Positions 53,868 through 63,069 of a stretch of DNA of 64,000 bases are shown here, in pieces. Origin of the DNA: Marisediminitalea lipolytica. GTDB lineage: Bacteria > Pseudomonadota > Gammaproteobacteria > Enterobacterales > Alteromonadaceae. The notes beneath the pieces were generated by a model. The model saw only the letters and a program-made list of their open reading frames with translations. It was not told where the DNA came from and ran no database searches. The translations under genes and the position numbers were made by a program. The stretch is taken from the NCBI RefSeq assembly GCF_001758465.1, contig NZ_MJIC01000014.1:62001-126000 (forward strand). The letters run 5' to 3'. Within the stretch, counting starts at the first letter, position 1. Every line of letters starts with the position of its first letter.

Positions 53868-54211
53868 ATACCCTACACTTTTCAAAAATTAACCATTGCA
53901 ATATGACCCGCACAAATGTAATTCTGTTAGGAGTCACGCAGCCCAATTAGTTTATTGGTGAACTAATCTGATACTGCCTTGATTGCTTTTTGTTGGTTTA
54001 CGTTTAATTGCCTGCCCATTGCGACGACGGCAGCGAATTACACAGTATAACAGAAACGCTGTTATTTTGACTACCATAGCGGTTATTTTTACCACATCTA
54101 ATTTTGCTTAAAAGCTGGTCAAAACTGTTCTTTGGTTAACGTTATACCGTGCGCCTGTGTATGCTGGCTACCTCCAGCAACGTGGTCAATGTCACGGTGT
54201 TTTTTGCTTAT
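53868..54211 (-). promoter_or_regulatory. Intergenic region between dnaG and rpoD with an rpoD promoter candidate
   Basis: This 344-bp gene-free interval is longer than usual within the operon. On the minus strand it has an extended -10 element TGTTATACT (TATACT at 54044-54049), about 180 nt before the rpoD ATG. A small TTAGTT/AACTAA inverted repeat lies in the leader. Internal promoters for rpoD are known in this operon in other bacteria; a heat-shock-type promoter could not be made out. Confidence 0.5.
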
Positions 54212-56005
54212 TCAGCTGTTTTGTCGCTCACGCATGAGCAAATTTAATTCCTGTTTTTCGTCGCTGCTTAGCGCTTGTATTCGTGATTTTGACAACAATT
54301 GGTCAATGCGGCTATCGAAATGCCAGTCTAATAAGCGGGCAAAGCAATCGCGAAAAACTTTATGGGCATCAGCTTCATCAATAAAATGCTCTTGCATTAA
54401 CAGCCGGCCCAGATTCTTTGAATAGGGATGCGTACGGAAGTTTTCAACCACCTGGGCAGTGTTTGCCTGTGGATGGGTGGCACAAAAAGTGAACACGTCC
54501 TGTAAAACATTGAGTCCGGCAATTCCTGAACCTGCTAAAAATTCCGGTTGTACCGAATCCGCGCAATCTGCTGCCAGAACAGGATGTTCCAACAATAAAC
54601 GAATCATCACACTGATTGGCGATAAGCGGGTTTTATTGAGCGTACTGACGGGTTCTTTGGGCTGCTTGCGTTGTGGCGCAGCACCACCCGGACCACTATT
54701 GGCGGCGCGGATATCCCGGTCCAGCTTAAAGCGGTCGTATTCGCCCACATGCTTACTCAGCTGTTCGCTGAGCATGAGTTTTTGCTGTTCACCAATGACC
54801 TGATCAATCATTGGCTGGGCTGCCGATTTAAGGGCAATTTTACCTTCTGGTGTACCTACTGAATGCTGCTTGAGCAAGGCTTCAAAAAAGAACGTCGAGA
54901 GTGGCGCTGCGCTGGCCACCATCTCTTCAAAGGCTTGCTGACCAATTTTACGCACCATGGTATCGGGATCTTCCCCGTCGGGCAGAAATAAAAACTTTAG
55001 CTGAATACCATCTTTCAAAACTGGTAAGGCATTCTCAACAGCCCGCCAGGCTGCGTCGCGACCCGCTCTGTCACCGTCGTAACAGCAAACAATTTCCTGG
55101 GTGCCACGCATTAACATGGCCATGTGATCCTGAGTAGTGGCCGTACCCAGTGCGGCAGTAGCATACTGAATACCAAACTGGCTTAATGCCACCACATCCA
55201 TATACCCTTCAACCACCATTATCCGCTGTAAATTGCGCTGCTGACGGGTGTGGTAGTAACCAAACAGTTCATAACCTTTATGAAAAATACGGGTTTCCGG
55301 CGAGTTTAAATATTTTGGGCCGTTACCCTCCATTATCCGGCCACCAAAGCCAATAACCCGGCCCCGTTTGTCCCGAATCGGAAACATAATACGGTCACGG
55401 AAAAAATCGTACTGCTTGCCGTTATCGTTTTGATTGATTAGTTTCAGGTCCAGCAGTTGCTTTCTGACTGCGGGTTCATTGCCGAAGGTCTTGAGCACGG
55501 CATCCCAGTCCGGGGGGGCGTAGCCAATTTCCCATTGCTTTACGATTTCGCCGGAAAGCCCCCGTTGTTTGAGGTAATCAACGGCTTTCTGCCCCTGGGC
55601 GTGATGTTTTAGCTGATGCTGAAAAAAGCGCGTGACTTTTTCCATCAACTGATAATCAGACTCACTTTGCTGTTTGTTTTTATCGCTGCTAAAGCGGCTG
55701 CCTTGCTCTCTTGGTACTTCCAGTCCGTGCAATTTAGCCAGCTCTTCAATGGCTTCGACAAATTCCAGGCGGTCATATTCCATCAAAAATGAAATCGCAT
55801 TACCGTGCTCGCCACAGCCAAAGCAATGATAAAACTGTTTATCCTGACTTACCGTAAAAGAGGGCGTTTTTTCGTCATGAAACGGACAACAGGCAGAATA
55901 GTTTTTTCCCGCCTTTTTTAGCCGTACCCGGCTGTCGACAATTTCGACAATATCAGTACGTGCCAGCAGGTCATCAATAAATTCGCGAGGGATTTTTCCT
56001 GCCAT
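54212..56005 (-). CDS. dnaG: DNA primase DnaG
   Basis: Replicative primase of 597 aa. The zinc ribbon is at the N-terminus (CCPFHDEKTPSF then HCFGCG, about 40-64). The TOPRIM core follows (VVEGYMDVVALSQ with catalytic Glu; CYDGDRAGRDAAWRA with the DxD acidic pair). The C-terminal helicase-interacting domain extends from about 445 to 597. Located between yqeY and rpoD in the macromolecular synthesis operon. Confidence 0.97.
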   Translation of the reverse strand: MAGKIPREFIDDLLARTDIVEIVDSRVRLKKAGKNYSACCPFHDEKTPSFTVSQDKQFYHCFGCGEHGNAISFLMEYDRLEFVEAIEELAKLHGLEVPREQGSRFSSDKNKQQSESDYQLMEKVTRFFQHQLKHHAQGQKAVDYLKQRGLSGEIVKQWEIGYAPPDWDAVLKTFGNEPAVRKQLLDLKLINQNDNGKQYDFFRDRIMFPIRDKRGRVIGFGGRIMEGNGPKYLNSPETRIFHKGYELFGYYHTRQQRNLQRIMVVEGYMDVVALSQFGIQYATAALGTATTQDHMAMLMRGTQEIVCCYDGDRAGRDAAWRAVENALPVLKDGIQLKFLFLPDGEDPDTMVRKIGQQAFEEMVASAAPLSTFFFEALLKQHSVGTPEGKIALKSAAQPMIDQVIGEQQKLMLSEQLSKHVGEYDRFKLDRDIRAANSGPGGAAPQRKQPKEPVSTLNKTRLSPISVMIRLLLEHPVLAADCADSVQPEFLAGSGIAGLNVLQDVFTFCATHPQANTAQVVENFRTHPYSKNLGRLLMQEHFIDEADAHKVFRDCFARLLDWHFDSRIDQLLSKSRIQALSSDEKQELNLLMRERQNS

Positions 56006-56114
56006 AAACTATTTACGCTGCCGTTAAGTGATTGGTTGCGATTACTTTATCAGGATATGTGGCTAGCGCAATGATATGCGCTATAACCAGAACAACAGCA
56101 AAGAAGCGGGACGT

Positions 56115-56558
56115 TTAGCCCAGGCGCTGTTTAATTAGGGCGCTCAGCGCACCCATATCTGCCCGGCCCTGTACCTGGGGTTTTAATACACCCATTACCT
56201 TACCCATATCTTGCATGCCGCTGGCACCTGTAGAAGCCATTGCTTCGTCGATCAGTGCGGCAATTTCCTCTGCGGTGAGAGGTTGGGGTAAGAAGGACTC
56301 GAGTTCGACGATTTCCGCGCGCTCAGTCGCAGACAGATCTTCACGACCCGCAGCATCATACTGAGAAGCGGCATCCTGGCGCTGCTTAACCATTTTGGTC
56401 AGAACTGCCAGGATGTCAGAATCGCCTAAAGTTACCTGTTCATCGATTTCTTTTTGCTTGATTGCTGCTAACGCCATGCGAATAGTGCCAAGACGAACTT
56501 TGTTTTTAGCTCGCATTGCATCTTTTTGTGCATTCTTTAAATCGTCGATTAGCGCCAT
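56115..56558 (-). CDS. GatB/YqeY-domain protein
   Basis: A 147-aa helical protein of the YqeY family, related to the tail domain of the GatB tRNA amidotransferase subunit. ALIDDLKNAQKDAMRAKNKVRLGTIRM-type residues open the family pattern, and VLTKMVKQRQDAASQYDAAGREDL and GASGMQDMGKVMGVLKP follow. The exact role is unknown. Its place between rpsU and dnaG is conserved in many gammaproteobacteria. Confidence 0.93.
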   Translation of the reverse strand: MALIDDLKNAQKDAMRAKNKVRLGTIRMALAAIKQKEIDEQVTLGDSDILAVLTKMVKQRQDAASQYDAAGREDLSATERAEIVELESFLPQPLTAEEIAALIDEAMASTGASGMQDMGKVMGVLKPQVQGRADMGALSALIKQRLG

Positions 56559-56636
56559 AAGTTACTCAGTAAATGATTGCTAACAGGTTTTTGCCGCATT
56601 GCTACGGCTGTCGAACTGTACTATCAGGTAAAATGA

Positions 56637-56852
56637 TTAGTACAGTTTAACGCGACGTGCGTTTTCGCGAGCCAGCTTTTTCAGGTGACGTTTTTTAGCA
56701 GCTGCTTTCTTGCGCTTACGTTCCCAGGTTGGCTTTTCGAAAAATTCACGACGACGAACTTCTGACAGAACACCGGCTTTTTCACAAGAACGCTTAAAAC
56801 GACGCAGTGCTACGTCAAATGGCTCGTTTTCTCTAACTTTAACGATAGGCAT
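56637..56852 (-). CDS. rpsU: 30S ribosomal protein S21
   Basis: Small basic ribosomal protein of 71 aa: [26 protein letters not shown], then the basic helix with [27 protein letters not shown]-type sequence. First gene of the rpsU-yqeY-dnaG-rpoD operon. It has an AGGTGA ribosome binding site 7 bp before the ATG and is divergent from tsaD, an arrangement also conserved in E. coli. Confidence 0.98.
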   Translation of the reverse strand: MPIVKVRENEPFDVALRRFKRSCEKAGVLSEVRRREFFEKPTWERKRKKAAAKKRHLKKLARENARRVKLY

Positions 56853-56932
56853 TAAAAATTCACCTCAAAACTTAACAGATATCCGGGATTCAACAGGTAC
56901 TTTTAAACCACCCGGGTTAAAAATGGTGCGAA

Positions 56933-56961
56933 ATTCTAATCATTCACGCCGCAGATGTAAA
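56933..56961 (-). promoter_or_regulatory. Sigma-70 promoter of the rpsU operon
   Basis: On the minus strand TTTACA (-35) and TAGAAT (-10) are separated by exactly 17 bp, each matching consensus at 5 of 6 positions. The predicted start is about 73 nt before the rpsU ATG. Confidence 0.65.
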
Positions 56962-57099
56962 GTCTTAGTGTTAAAAAAGTAGTCAAATTTCCGCTATGGA
57001 ATTTGCCTTGTGCCCGATAGTGGCCTGATTTTACCAATTCGGGTAAACTTTGCCGCCACTCTCCCTGGTTTAACCTGTTAATGAGGCTAGTAAGCAATT

Positions 57100-58113
57100 A
57101 TGCGTGTATTAGGTATCGAGACATCCTGTGACGAAACCGGCATCGCCGTATACGATGATGAACGGGGTTTATTGTCTCACACACTCTACAGTCAGGTAAA
57201 ACTGCATGCAGACTATGGTGGTGTGGTACCCGAACTGGCCTCCCGTGACCATGTGCGTAAAATAGTACCCTTAATTCAAAAAGCGCTGCAGGACGCGAAC
57301 TCCAGTGCGGCCGATATCGAAGGCATAGCCTATACCCGCGGCCCCGGTCTGGTCGGCGCGCTGTTGGTTGGTGCTTCTGTGGGCCGCTCTCTGGCCTATG
57401 CCTGGAACGTTCCTACCATCGGCGTACATCATATGGAAGGACACCTGCTTGCGCCGATGCTGGAAGAGAGCGCCCCGGCATTTCCTTTTGTGGCGTTGTT
57501 GGTTTCCGGCGGTCATTCCATGCTGGTACGGGTCGATGGCATCGGACGCTACGAACTGCTTGGCGAATCTATTGATGATGCCGCCGGTGAAGCATTTGAC
57601 AAAACCGCTAAGTTACTCGGGCTTGATTACCCCGGGGGCCCGTTGTTAGCCAAACTGGCAGAACAAGGTGAGGGTGGTCATTACAGTTTTCCACGACCGA
57701 TGACCGACCGCCCCGGCCTCGACTTTAGCTTTAGCGGCCTTAAGACCTTTGCGGCGAATACTATCCGAGACGCAGATGATGCGCCGCAAACTAAAGCAAA
57801 TATTGCGTTTGCCTTTCAGGAAGCCGTTATTGATACACTGATCATTAAGTGTCGACGGGCACTTAAGCAAACGGGGCTTAAGCGCCTGGTTATTGCCGGT
57901 GGGGTAAGTGCCAATACGTCGCTCAGAAGCGCAATGACCGAGCTGATGGACAGCATAAAAGGCGAAGTGTTTTATCCCGGCTTGAGTTTTTGTACCGATA
58001 ACGGCGCAATGATCGCCTACGCGGGATTGCAGCGTTTAAAGGCCGGACAAACCACTCCTCTTTCGGAATCGGTCGTTCCTCGCTGGCCACTTGATTCGTT
58101 AACACCATTGTAA
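57100..58113 (+). CDS. tsaD: tRNA N6-threonylcarbamoyladenosine transferase catalytic subunit TsaD
   Basis: Enzyme of 337 aa that transfers threonylcarbamoyl to A37 of ANN-decoding tRNAs. ASKHA fold: [19 protein letters not shown] start, the iron-binding VHHMEGH (His pair), LLVSGGHS, the [12 protein letters not shown] segment, SFSGLKT and the C-terminal [10 protein letters not shown] and [13 protein letters not shown]. Full length. Divergent from rpsU. Confidence 0.97.
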   Translation: MRVLGIETSCDETGIAVYDDERGLLSHTLYSQVKLHADYGGVVPELASRDHVRKIVPLIQKALQDANSSAADIEGIAYTRGPGLVGALLVGASVGRSLAYAWNVPTIGVHHMEGHLLAPMLEESAPAFPFVALLVSGGHSMLVRVDGIGRYELLGESIDDAAGEAFDKTAKLLGLDYPGGPLLAKLAEQGEGGHYSFPRPMTDRPGLDFSFSGLKTFAANTIRDADDAPQTKANIAFAFQEAVIDTLIIKCRRALKQTGLKRLVIAGGVSANTSLRSAMTELMDSIKGEVFYPGLSFCTDNGAMIAYAGLQRLKAGQTTPLSESVVPRWPLDSLTPL

Positions 58114-58121
58114 TAATACTG

Positions 58122-58160
58122 GAGTCTAATCTTCTTCTTTTATTCCAAAGCGTTAGACTC
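58122..58160 (+). repeat. Inverted repeat before the ENPP-type gene
   Basis: GAGTCTAA (58122-58129) and TTAGACTC (58153-58160) are perfect 8-bp arms, ending two bases before the ATG at 58163. The pyrimidine-rich loop makes it a weak tsaD terminator or a hairpin that covers the translation start. Confidence 0.4.
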
Positions 58161-58162
58161 TT

Positions 58163-59377
58163 ATGAAAGGACTATCTCTGGGCAGCCTGTTGTGCTGCCT
58201 GCTGCTCACCAGCCTGACAGCCCGGGCGGAGCGCCCTGAACAACATGTGGTACTTATCTCGATTGATGGCTTTCGCCATGATTATATCGAAAAACACAAC
58301 GCCTCTGCGCTGGCGCGTATTGCCCGGGAAGGTGTGCGTGCAGAAAGCATGCAGCCGGTATATCCGGCCAATACCTTTCCCAATCATATCTCGTTGTTAA
58401 CCGGTTTGCTGCCGGTTAATCATGGCATTGTAAATAACCGTTTTTACGATAAAAGCCGGCATGCGTATTATTCTATGGGCGAAGCTTATAAAGACAGTAC
58501 CTGGATAACCGCCATGCCGTTCTGGAATCTGGTTGAGACCCACGGTTACCCGGCGGCAACGTATTTCTGGCCGGAGTCCGATTCGCGTATTGGCGGACAA
58601 CTACCGACCTACCATTTTCATTATTCCAAGTACTCGGATTATAAACAGCGGGTCGATCAGATTATGGAATGGCTGTCTTATCCCGAAGCCACCCGTCCGC
58701 TCTTTATTGCCGGCTATTTTTCGCTGATAGACACCGAGGGACATAATTTTGGACCGGACGCTGAACAAACTTATGAGGCCGTACAGCTTGTTGATAAATT
58801 AATTGGTCAGTTGTACGACCGCCTGCAAACTTTACCTATTAAGGTTAATCTGGTCATTGTTTCTGATCATGGCATGATTGCGGTGGACAAAACCCAGGTC
58901 ACCTTCGAGGACGAACTGGATATCAGTGATGATTTTCTGCTGCTTAACGAAGGCGAACAAATCCTGTTGTACGCAAAAGATGGCGTAAGCGAAGCGGCGG
59001 TAAAAGCCCAGTATGAGCGTCTGAAAGCGCAGAATTTACCTGGTGTGCGGGTGTTTGACGAGGGTCAACGAAAACATTATCACATGCCGCGAAATCAGCG
59101 TACTGGTGATATTATTATAACGATTGATGCGCCTGCGCGATTTGCTAAAAACAAACAAAGCCGGATCGGGCCCGGAGGTCACGGTTACCTGCCTGAACAT
59201 CCTGATATGGGCGCGACGTTTGTTGCCGCCGGCCCGGCTTTTAAGCAAGGAGTGACAGTCCCGCGGTTTAGCAATCTGGAAGTGTACCCGGCGCTGGCTA
59301 GGGTGCTTGGTCTTGAGATTATTCGCCCGATTGACGGTAAGCTGGATGTGCTTAAGCAGGCATTGGCAGAACAGTAA
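58163..59377 (+). CDS. Alkaline-phosphatase-superfamily phosphodiesterase/nucleotide pyrophosphatase (ENPP-like), exported
   Basis: A 404-aa exported enzyme with a signal peptide (ARA-E) and the type I phosphodiesterase/nucleotide pyrophosphatase fold. Metal ligands and nucleophile are visible: LISIDGF (Asp), the catalytic Thr in PANTFPNH, DTEGHNFGPD, VSDHGM and GPGGHGYLPEHPDM. It probably hydrolyses nucleotide or phosphodiester substrates in the periplasm. No strong ribosome binding site, and a small inverted repeat abuts the start. Confidence 0.9.
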   Translation: MKGLSLGSLLCCLLLTSLTARAERPEQHVVLISIDGFRHDYIEKHNASALARIAREGVRAESMQPVYPANTFPNHISLLTGLLPVNHGIVNNRFYDKSRHAYYSMGEAYKDSTWITAMPFWNLVETHGYPAATYFWPESDSRIGGQLPTYHFHYSKYSDYKQRVDQIMEWLSYPEATRPLFIAGYFSLIDTEGHNFGPDAEQTYEAVQLVDKLIGQLYDRLQTLPIKVNLVIVSDHGMIAVDKTQVTFEDELDISDDFLLLNEGEQILLYAKDGVSEAAVKAQYERLKAQNLPGVRVFDEGQRKHYHMPRNQRTGDIIITIDAPARFAKNKQSRIGPGGHGYLPEHPDMGATFVAAGPAFKQGVTVPRFSNLEVYPALARVLGLEIIRPIDGKLDVLKQALAEQ

Positions 59378-59397
59378 CAACAACGTAAGAGGTATAA

Positions 59398-59751
59398 ATG
59401 ATGAGTAAGTCATACCCCGAAATAACCCAGCGTATTTCCAGTAACCTCAAGGCGCTGCGCAGTGATATCAGCGATACCATGCAAGGCTTTTCGGCCATGG
59501 CTCAGGCGGCCACCAAAGACGGCGTGCTGGATAAAAAAACCAAAGAGCTGATTGCGCTGGCCATTGGTGTCTCAACCCGTTGTGATGGCTGCATTGGTTT
59601 TCATGTAAAAGCATTAGTTGAGCTGGGCGCCACCAAACAGGAAGTCGAAGAAACCCTTGGCATGGCTGTGTACATGGGCGGCGGCCCTTCGTTAATGTAT
59701 GCGGCAGACGCCATGCTGGCGTTTGACCAGTTTAGCGAAGGCAAGGATTAA
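59398..59751 (+). CDS. Carboxymuconolactone decarboxylase-family (AhpD-like) protein
   Basis: A 117-aa all-helical CMD-fold protein. The redox/catalytic motif is STRCDGCIGFHVKAL with a CxxC and the nearby His, as in AhpD-like alkylhydroperoxidases. The helix ATKQEVEETLGMAVYMGGGPS is typical. Two ATGs in tandem at 59398 and 59401 follow AGAGG. Starts 20 bp after the ENPP-like gene and is followed 24 bp later by the Lgt-like/TlpA fusion gene, so a small redox-related transcript is plausible. Confidence 0.88.
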   Translation: MMSKSYPEITQRISSNLKALRSDISDTMQGFSAMAQAATKDGVLDKKTKELIALAIGVSTRCDGCIGFHVKALVELGATKQEVEETLGMAVYMGGGPSLMYAADAMLAFDQFSEGKD

Positions 59752-59775
59752 TGTTCTGTACCGGGCTGTGCACCC

Positions 59776-60585
59776 GTGCATAGCCTGTCGATTGGCCCCA
59801 TAGGCCTCGACATTAACTACGTACTGTTGTGGGGAGCCTTGCTACTCTCCCTGATCTTGCTACGACTTCTCGAAAAATCCAAAACGCTGCGTCAGCACGC
59901 GGAAAATACGCTGTTTGCTTTGTTTCTCGCCGGGCTGGTTGGTTCCCGGGCAGGGTTTGTCTGGTACATGTGGCCACAATATCAATCAGACTGGCCAGGA
60001 ATTCTGGATATTCGCGATGGTGGATTTTCCCCCCAGGCTGGCGTCCTGGCCTCACTGGCGGTATTAATCTACCGCGTAGCCCGTTCCCCCCATACGTGCC
60101 GCCCTGTATTAAAGGTGATTATCCTGACTACCTGTTGCATTGTGCCGCTGTATGTGTGGAATTCGCTGGCTAGCCGTGCCGAACTAATGCCGTTGCCGGT
60201 AGTACAGAATACGTTGTATCAGTCGGTACCCATGGCAAACTTTAGCGGCAAACCTATTGTGCTGAATGTGTGGGCTACCTGGTGCCCGCCCTGTCGGCGG
60301 GAAATGCCGGTGCTCGCGCAGGCACAACAGCAAAACCCGGATATTCATTTTATATTTCTGAATCAGGGGGAGTCAGCAGCGGTAGTTAATGAGTTTCTGG
60401 CTTCCCAGCATCTCACGCTGGCTAATGTATTGCTTGATCCTGATACCGGGGTCAGTACAGAATTTGGCGTGGCGGTGTTACCTACAACTTTATTTTACTC
60501 ACCGGAAGGCCGATTATTGTATCGTCACGTGGGGGGGGTCTCTACCGCCAGTCTGGACTATGCCTTGCAAAAGTTGCGCGAATAA
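59776..60585 (+). CDS. Fusion of an Lgt-like membrane domain to a TlpA-type thioredoxin domain
   Basis: A 269-aa protein. Residues about 1-135 resemble the first membrane segments of prolipoprotein diacylglyceryl transferase (GPIGLDINYVLLWG, VGSRAGFVWYMW, DIRDGGFSPQAG) but lack its later catalytic half. A TlpA/ResA thioredoxin domain follows, with VLNVWATWCPPCRREMP (Cys170, Cys173) and the cis-Pro loop VAVLPTTLF. It is probably a membrane-bound periplasmic thiol reductase. The GTG start is the only in-frame option before TM1; ribosome binding site weak. Confidence 0.82.
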   Translation: MHSLSIGPIGLDINYVLLWGALLLSLILLRLLEKSKTLRQHAENTLFALFLAGLVGSRAGFVWYMWPQYQSDWPGILDIRDGGFSPQAGVLASLAVLIYRVARSPHTCRPVLKVIILTTCCIVPLYVWNSLASRAELMPLPVVQNTLYQSVPMANFSGKPIVLNVWATWCPPCRREMPVLAQAQQQNPDIHFIFLNQGESAAVVNEFLASQHLTLANVLLDPDTGVSTEFGVAVLPTTLFYSPEGRLLYRHVGGVSTASLDYALQKLRE

Positions 60586-60602
60586 TCCTGAGCCCCAATG
60601 GC

Positions 60603-61205
60603 TTACTCGTTAGCCTTACCTTTGTCCCAGACTTTGCTTTCTTCGCCTTTTAACAGGCGTTGAATATTTTCCCGGTGACGAAAGATTATCAACACCGACA
60701 GCATGGCAACCGGAACGGTATACATGGGTTTGATAAACCAGGTAAAAACAGGGGCCAGGGCGACAGTAACGATAGCGCCCAGCGAAGAGTAACCCCAGAT
60801 AAATACCACCACTGCCCAACTGGCGATTAATAATCCTGCCAGTGAAGGACCTATCGGTAGCATGGCACCAAGCGCCGTTGCCACACCTTTACCACCGCTG
60901 AAGTTGAAGTACAGAGGATAGATATGCCCGAGGCAGGCCGCTATGGCAATAAATCCCAGTGTCACAGGGGGAATACCCATAAAATAAGCAGAATAAACCG
61001 GAATAGTGCCTTTTAGCACGTCACTGAGTAACACCAGCAGGGCTGGAACCCGGCCGCCTAGACGATAAACATTGGTAGCCCCGGGATTTCCAGAGCCATG
61101 GCGGCGAGGGTCGGGAATACGAAAAGCCTGACTGATTAATACCGCACTGCTAATCGAACCTATCAGGTAGGCTACACCAATCATTAACAGACTAAGAGCA
61201 ATCAA
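60603..61205 (-). CDS. plsY: Acyl-phosphate:glycerol-3-phosphate acyltransferase PlsY
   Basis: Membrane acyltransferase of 200 aa making lysophosphatidic acid from acyl-phosphate. Conserved motifs: [10 protein letters not shown], the [20 protein letters not shown] phosphate loop, [11 protein letters not shown], and [17 protein letters not shown]. Five or so membrane segments. I chose the TTG at 61205 because a GGAG site lies 7 bp upstream and the length then matches the family; an in-frame GTG at 61244 adds 13 residues without a site. Divergent from folB, an arrangement shared with many gammaproteobacteria. Confidence 0.94.
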   Translation of the reverse strand: MIALSLLMIGVAYLIGSISSAVLISQAFRIPDPRRHGSGNPGATNVYRLGGRVPALLVLLSDVLKGTIPVYSAYFMGIPPVTLGFIAIAACLGHIYPLYFNFSGGKGVATALGAMLPIGPSLAGLLIASWAVVVFIWGYSSLGAIVTVALAPVFTWFIKPMYTVPVAMLSVLIIFRHRENIQRLLKGEESKVWDKGKANE

Positions 61206-61393
61206 GGCCGTACTCCATTTAACGTACGCTAAGTGTGCACACACTACTAGAATATTGCCTGTAAAGCCAGCGATTGCTGCTGCCTCAAGCGCTGGATCAT
61301 ATTGTTGTTGGTCGTTATTGGACTGGTGATACTCAGGCGTATCGAGTAAGCTTCTGCGCCAATGATATATTCACGCAAAAAGGCGGCGTAACA

Positions 61394-61750
61394 ATGCAGC
61401 AGATTTTTATTGAAGGGCTTGAAGTGCCAACTCTGATTGGGGTCTATGACTGGGAACGAACGCGCAATACCACACTGATTATTGATTTACTGGTTGATGC
61501 CAATCTGTCTGCCGCTATGGGATCTGACGAAGTGGCAGATACCATCGACTATGCTGCTATGGCCGAAACCGTAAAACAGGTTGGCAAAGACTCGCAGTTT
61601 GAACTGCTTGAAGCTTTTGCCAATGCCGTTATTACGGCGCTGTGTGAAACTTTTCCAATCCAAAAACTGGTTCTGACCATCGAAAAGCCGGGGATCCTGC
61701 CCGACGCGCGTAAAGTGGGGATCCGGATTACCCACGAGGTTACCGCCTAA
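61394..61750 (+). CDS. folB: Dihydroneopterin aldolase FolB
   Basis: Folate-pathway enzyme of 118 aa that converts 7,8-dihydroneopterin to 6-hydroxymethyl-7,8-dihydropterin. MQQIFIEGLEVPTLIGVYDWERTRNTTLI carries the conserved Glu/Trp-Glu site, DTIDYAAMAETV the tunnel Tyr, and FELLEAFANAV and KLVLTIEKPGILPDARKVGI the conserved Lys. The frame is open upstream to 61274, but ATG 61394 matches the family start. Directly followed by folK. Confidence 0.95.
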   Translation: MQQIFIEGLEVPTLIGVYDWERTRNTTLIIDLLVDANLSAAMGSDEVADTIDYAAMAETVKQVGKDSQFELLEAFANAVITALCETFPIQKLVLTIEKPGILPDARKVGIRITHEVTA

Positions 61751-62251
61751 GTGTCGCAGGTTTTTATTGGGGTTGGTTCTAATATCGACCGGGAATTTCA
61801 TACCCGGGAAGCCTATCGCTTATTGCACCAGCAGTTTAATAATGTCGTGGTGTCATCGGTTTATGAGTGCCCGGCGGTTGGATTTGAAGGGCCGGGTTTT
61901 TATAACTGGGTAGCCCGCGTGGACACCACGTTATCGCTTTCCGCTATCCATCAGTTATTCAAACAATTAGAAGCGGAATACGGGCGAAAAGACTGGCATA
62001 AGCAAAACTGTTCACGCACAATGGATCTCGATTTATTGTGCTTTGATCAATGTATTTGCGAGTCGCCGGTGGCGCTACCGCGCCCGGAAATTTTAAAGCG
62101 GGCTTTTGTTCTGCGCCCCCTGGCCGAGATAGCTCCAGATGTGTGCCATCCGGTAGCGGGAAAGACGTTTTTGCAACTATGGCAGGCCTTTGATCAAAGC
62201 AAGCAGCTAACCACGCCTATAGATTTTAATTGGAGTTCACCGCAGGGATGA
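61751..62251 (+). CDS. folK: 6-hydroxymethyl-7,8-dihydropterin pyrophosphokinase FolK
   Basis: HPPK of 166 aa; the next folate step after FolB. VFIGVGSNIDREFH opens the fold, SSVYECPAVGFEGPGFYNWVARVDT is the substrate loop, and the HPPK signature RTMDLDLLCFD holds the Mg-binding Asp pair. The GTG start begins right after the folB TAA. Its stop overlaps the uppP start (ATGA). Confidence 0.95.
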   Translation: MSQVFIGVGSNIDREFHTREAYRLLHQQFNNVVVSSVYECPAVGFEGPGFYNWVARVDTTLSLSAIHQLFKQLEAEYGRKDWHKQNCSRTMDLDLLCFDQCICESPVALPRPEILKRAFVLRPLAEIAPDVCHPVAGKTFLQLWQAFDQSKQLTTPIDFNWSSPQG

Positions 62252-63048
62252 CGCTTTTCGAAATTATTGCCTTAGCCATTATTCAGGGGCTTACCGAATT
62301 TTTACCTATTAGTAGTTCAGCGCATTTGATTTTGCCCGCTGCCGTATTAGGGTGGGAAAATCAGGGCCTGGCATTTGATGTTGCCGTGCATGTGGGCAGT
62401 CTGATGGCTGTTATGATTTATTTTCGTCAGGATATCCTGCAAATGACTACGGCGTTTTTAACCCGGGGATTCAGCAAGAATCAAACCGCTGACAGTAAGC
62501 TGGCCTGGTTTGTTGTAGTTGGGACTATTCCCGTTGTGATAGCCGGTTTTTTCCTGAAAAGTTACATCGAAACCGATGCGCGAAGTGCGGCGGTTATTGC
62601 CGTAACCACTATCGTATTTGGTTTATTGCTGTGGTACGCCGATGCAACGGCAAAATTGCAGAAAACCCTCGAACAGTTAAACCTGCGTCAGTCGATCATT
62701 ATTGGTCTGGCCCAGATGTTAGCGATTATTCCGGGCACCTCGCGTAGTGGTATTACCATGACCGCCGGCTTAATGCTGGGGTTAAACCGGGAGAGCGCGG
62801 CGCGCTTCTCGTTTTTATTATCCATACCTACCATTTTGGGTGCCGGACTCTTTGCCACTAAGGATTTACTGGAAGCCGAAACAGCAGTGGATTGGTCTGC
62901 CCTGATATATGGCGCCGGATTCTCTTTTGTCAGTGCTTATTTGTGCATTTATCTGTTTCTTAGCTGGATAAGCCGGATTGGCATGTTGCCTTTTGTTATC
63001 TATCGTTTATTGCTGGGCGCTGTATTGGTTGCCTTTCTGCTTTGGTAA
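62248..63048 (+). CDS. uppP: Undecaprenyl-diphosphatase UppP (BacA)
   Basis: Integral membrane phosphatase of 266 aa recycling the C55 carrier for peptidoglycan and other polymers. The two active-site motifs are LTEFLPISSSAHL (about 13-25) and PGTSRSGITMTAGL (about 165-178), with the conserved Glu, Ser and Arg. About eight membrane segments. The ATG at 62248 overlaps the folK stop as ATGA; an in-frame TTG at 62230 is unlikely. Confidence 0.96.
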   Translation: MTLFEIIALAIIQGLTEFLPISSSAHLILPAAVLGWENQGLAFDVAVHVGSLMAVMIYFRQDILQMTTAFLTRGFSKNQTADSKLAWFVVVGTIPVVIAGFFLKSYIETDARSAAVIAVTTIVFGLLLWYADATAKLQKTLEQLNLRQSIIIGLAQMLAIIPGTSRSGITMTAGLMLGLNRESAARFSFLLSIPTILGAGLFATKDLLEAETAVDWSALIYGAGFSFVSAYLCIYLFLSWISRIGMLPFVIYRLLLGAVLVAFLLW

Positions 63049-63069
63049 GCGAACTATTGGAGATTTGTA

